A DNA stretch of 64,000 nucleotides. Source: Nostoc carneum NIES-2107 (GTDB lineage: Bacteria > Cyanobacteriota > Cyanobacteriia > Cyanobacteriales > Nostocaceae). The notes below the pieces were generated by a model. The model ran no database searches. It saw only the letters and a program-made list of their open reading frames with translations, and had not been told where the DNA came from. Below are positions 62,023 to 64,000 of the stretch, piece by piece; position 1 is the first letter of the stretch; each line of letters begins with the position of its first letter. Where the stretch lies: contig AP018180.1 in NCBI GenBank assembly GCA_002368155.1, positions 6,876,561 through 6,940,560 of the forward strand. The letters run 5' to 3'. The translations under genes and the position numbers were made by a program.

Positions 62023-63495
62023 TTATAAGGAAAATTTTTTGCGAATTAGCTGGAAAGTATTAGGATTAATTTTAAGAAACCATACCAATAAAACTAGGCT
62101 TTGACAGGTTAAGAGCAAAATTTTAAATGCTATTTTATCGCTAATAAAAATACTTGCTAAGAATACAGATGTAACCCAAAGCAAGGGAAAACTTAACCAT
62201 CGGCTCCACAATTTTAGAGGTATATGTAATTTTTTCATTCCGACTACAGTGAGTAACCATACTCCTAGGTATCCGACATTTCCTAATATTGCTCCTACAA
62301 GACCAATTCTATTTGCTCCTATCGCAATTAAGAAAAGTGAGACGACTCCACTAGCTAACTGAATAGCCATACATGATTTAACTGCATTCATTCCAAATAA
62401 TAGATAAAATCCTACTGCGTTTACAGAATATAGTGAATAAATTATTGTAGCGATGGAGAAGGCTAATAGATACTTAGATGAGGGGTAATTTGTCAGAACT
62501 AGAGGTAATATTAAGGGAGCAAGTATTAAAAATACAGAGCCAAGACTTAATGCCACTAAACTATTAATTTGCAGTGCTTGCTTAACTTGCGATTCAATGA
62601 ATGTGTGGTCAATATTTTTTTGTGCCATGAGACCACTGATAGCAGGTAACAGTGGTTGTACAGGTAAAGAGGAGAATGTATTAATTTGAATGGTAATATT
62701 GGTAATGGCTGCATAAATGCCAAGTACCTCTGTACCTAGTAAGGCTCCCACAATTATGCGATCGCACTGGCTAAATAAAACTCCACCTAAGGAAGTAAGC
62801 CAAGCCATCAAACTATAGCGAGCAATTAATAATATCTTTTTACGTTTCCATACTGGATGGAACTGAATCTCTCGCATCAGTAACAACCCTAGGCAAACAT
62901 GGGCAAATAAGATAAATACATTGATTATGGCCTGATACTGCATTAAAGCTAAAGTTTTTCCTCCCAATCCTGCGACCACCAACAGCCCTAAATTAATGAC
63001 TACAGACTGTAAACTGATGAGAACGTTCATCGCACCATATTGCTCATAGGCTTGTTCTATACCAATGAGTACTTGCTGCAGTAATCTAGTCCAGACTACT
63101 AGTCCAGCAATTTGCAGTGCTTGTATCGCTACTAAATGTTGTTGAGCCGCCAACTTAGGAAAGAAATTTATCAGAGTCTCTGCACTAAAACAAAGAGCGA
63201 TCGCTGCTAAAGTAGCTAATATCAACATTGCTCCGATAGTGACGGTCAAAGTCTGCAATAGACTTTCATTATCTTTCCTAGCTAAATCCTGTGATACAAA
63301 AACAGTTGTTGTTGTAGAAAGGCCAGCCTCTGCTAAATTTACCATTGCGACTACCGCAGAAGTTAGTGTCCAAAGCCCATATTCTTCAACTCCAATTAAG
63401 CGAATTAGTAAAGGTATTGTGAGTATACCTAAACCAATTCTCACTACTCCAGCAGCAGCATTGTATAGCCCATTTTTTAATAACTTATGGTTCAC
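62023..63495 (-). CDS. Wzx-like polysaccharide flippase
   Basis: A 490-residue membrane protein with twelve to fourteen hydrophobic helices, of the MATE/Wzx (polysaccharide export) family. It starts NGLYNAAAGVVRIGLGILTIPLLIRLIGVEEYGLWTL, the typical Wzx opening. ARYSLMAWLTSLGGVLFSQCDRIIVGALLGTEVLGIYAA is the second conserved block. It flips lipid-linked repeat units to the periplasm, where the Wzy-like protein (56374) polymerises them. It is the first complete gene of the cluster in the window. Confidence 0.9.
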   Translation of the reverse strand: MNHKLLKNGLYNAAAGVVRIGLGILTIPLLIRLIGVEEYGLWTLTSAVVAMVNLAEAGLSTTTTVFVSQDLARKDNESLLQTLTVTIGAMLILATLAAIALCFSAETLINFFPKLAAQQHLVAIQALQIAGLVVWTRLLQQVLIGIEQAYEQYGAMNVLISLQSVVINLGLLVVAGLGGKTLALMQYQAIINVFILFAHVCLGLLLMREIQFHPVWKRKKILLIARYSLMAWLTSLGGVLFSQCDRIIVGALLGTEVLGIYAAITNITIQINTFSSLPVQPLLPAISGLMAQKNIDHTFIESQVKQALQINSLVALSLGSVFLILAPLILPLVLTNYPSSKYLLAFSIATIIYSLYSVNAVGFYLLFGMNAVKSCMAIQLASGVVSLFLIAIGANRIGLVGAILGNVGYLGVWLLTVVGMKKLHIPLKLWSRWLSFPLLWVTSVFLASIFISDKIAFKILLLTCQSLVLLVWFLKINPNTFQLIRKKFSL

Positions 63496-63622
63496 TGATA
63501 AAATTTTAATTTTTAGTTAATTGTTGCATTTTATATTACCTTGATCGACAACTTCCCTCTTTGTTCAACTTAAGGTAACTAGAAGTAGACCCCGAACAAC
63601 AAAAGCTAAAGCATTCTATTAA

Positions 63623-64000
63623 TTACATACGAATTTTGAGTGTCTTAACATCAACTTTTCCATTTTGCGAGTGACCATTTTGATGGTAGTAACCCTTGGA
63701 ATAGTAGCCACCATAGCTGCTACCAGCAGTAACACCATTGACAACCATTCCCAAAACCCGCTGACCAGATTGTCTTAGCAGTGTTTGCGTAGCCGCAGCT
63801 GCTGCTGAGTCAACTACACCAGGACGTACAACTAGCAAAATCCCATCTACTAATTTGCCCAATATTTGGGCATCTGCAACTGCTGTTAAAGGTGGAGCGT
63901 CAATAATTACAAAGTCATAGTTACTGGTAGCCTCTTGTATCAAAGCAGCCATGCGTTTTGACTCTAATAGTGCAGCTGCATTAGGTGGAATTGTGCCAGC
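63623..64000 (-). CDS. BY-type tyrosine kinase, C-terminal part
   Basis: The frame enters from the right edge (its start is outside) and ends at 63623; 125 residues are visible. It has SNYDFVIIDAPPLTAVADAQ, the Walker A'/B region of Wzc/ExoP-type kinases, LLVVRPGVVDSAAAAAT and VLGMVVNGV. The Tyr-rich tail (SSYGGYYSKGYYHQN) is the autophosphorylation cluster. It regulates chain length and export through Wza-like channels. It belongs with the Wzx/Wzy genes that follow. A 127-bp gap separates it from the flippase gene. Confidence 0.88.
   Translation of the reverse strand, partial: AGTIPPNAAALLESKRMAALIQEATSNYDFVIIDAPPLTAVADAQILGKLVDGILLVVRPGVVDSAAAAATQTLLRQSGQRVLGMVVNGVTAGSSYGGYYSKGYYHQNGHSQNGKVDVKTLKIRM

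Overview
The window is chromosomal DNA from a filamentous, probably heterocyst-forming (Nostocales-type) cyanobacterium. The lineage is shown by ycf3, ycf51, a GUN4-domain protein, many HIP1 octamers (GCGATCGC), clusters of heptad repeats (GGGGACT, CCAATTA and TAATGAG types) between genes, and dispersed palindromes of the GAGACGCGAT/ATCGCGTCTC type. No species is named.

Layout. Positions 1-5690 look like a decayed integrative element lying against the 3' end of a tRNA-Ser(GGA) gene (5694-5780, minus). It holds two divergent unknown genes, a possible integrase remnant, an excisionase-like gene, a primase/DUF3987 ATPase, and an array of eleven GGTAAC/GTTACC hexamers. Positions 5875-15002 are mostly housekeeping genes: two ferredoxins, a lipoprotein nuclease, an inositol-monophosphatase family enzyme, a J-domain/TPR protein, hisZ, a LivF-type ABC ATPase, an exported beta-carbonic anhydrase, a four-helix-bundle protein, a JAMM peptidase and a MoeB-rhodanese fusion. 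Positions 15236-17396 are a mobile-element cluster in which an IS4-type element sits in the hairpin loop of a small MITE-like repeat. A caspase-GUN4 fusion follows (17607-19223), then a BMP-family binding protein, a half-size TauE, an acetamidase, a candidate small RNA and a second IS4-family element with a clear TATTAA duplication (23635-25084).

The main find is at 25245-33332. This is a compact three-gene operon made of a zinc-ribbon PD-(D/E)xK nuclease, a DinG/XPD-like Fe-S helicase and a pPIWI_RE protein. It matches the pPIWI_RE island, a predicted nucleic-acid-guided defence system related to Argonaute. A cluster of TGTAA-type inverted repeats overlaps its putative promoter.

A second system sits at 38377-45027, between arsR (38044) and the arsB/acr3-arsI-arsC operon (45394-47505). 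It consists of a caspase, a very large trypsin/LamG/peptidoglycan-binding-type protein, and a divergent membrane pentapeptide-repeat protein. The caspase and the membrane protein share a 24-residue motif ending in GSGQIxYxEA, which suggests they interact through a short adaptor, possibly amyloid-like. The arsB leader carries ATCAA-N6-TTGAT sites of the known cyanobacterial ArsR type.

The rest (47701-54194) is housekeeping: YggU family, two glutathione-transferase-type enzymes, SRAP, ycf3, gatC, a BON protein and a TPR protein. From 54255 to the right edge, all on the minus strand, lies an exopolysaccharide cluster: five sugar-transfer or acyl-transfer enzymes, an O-antigen-ligase-like protein, two FkbM methyltransferases, a Wzx-like flippase and the C-terminus of a BY-type tyrosine kinase cut by the window edge.
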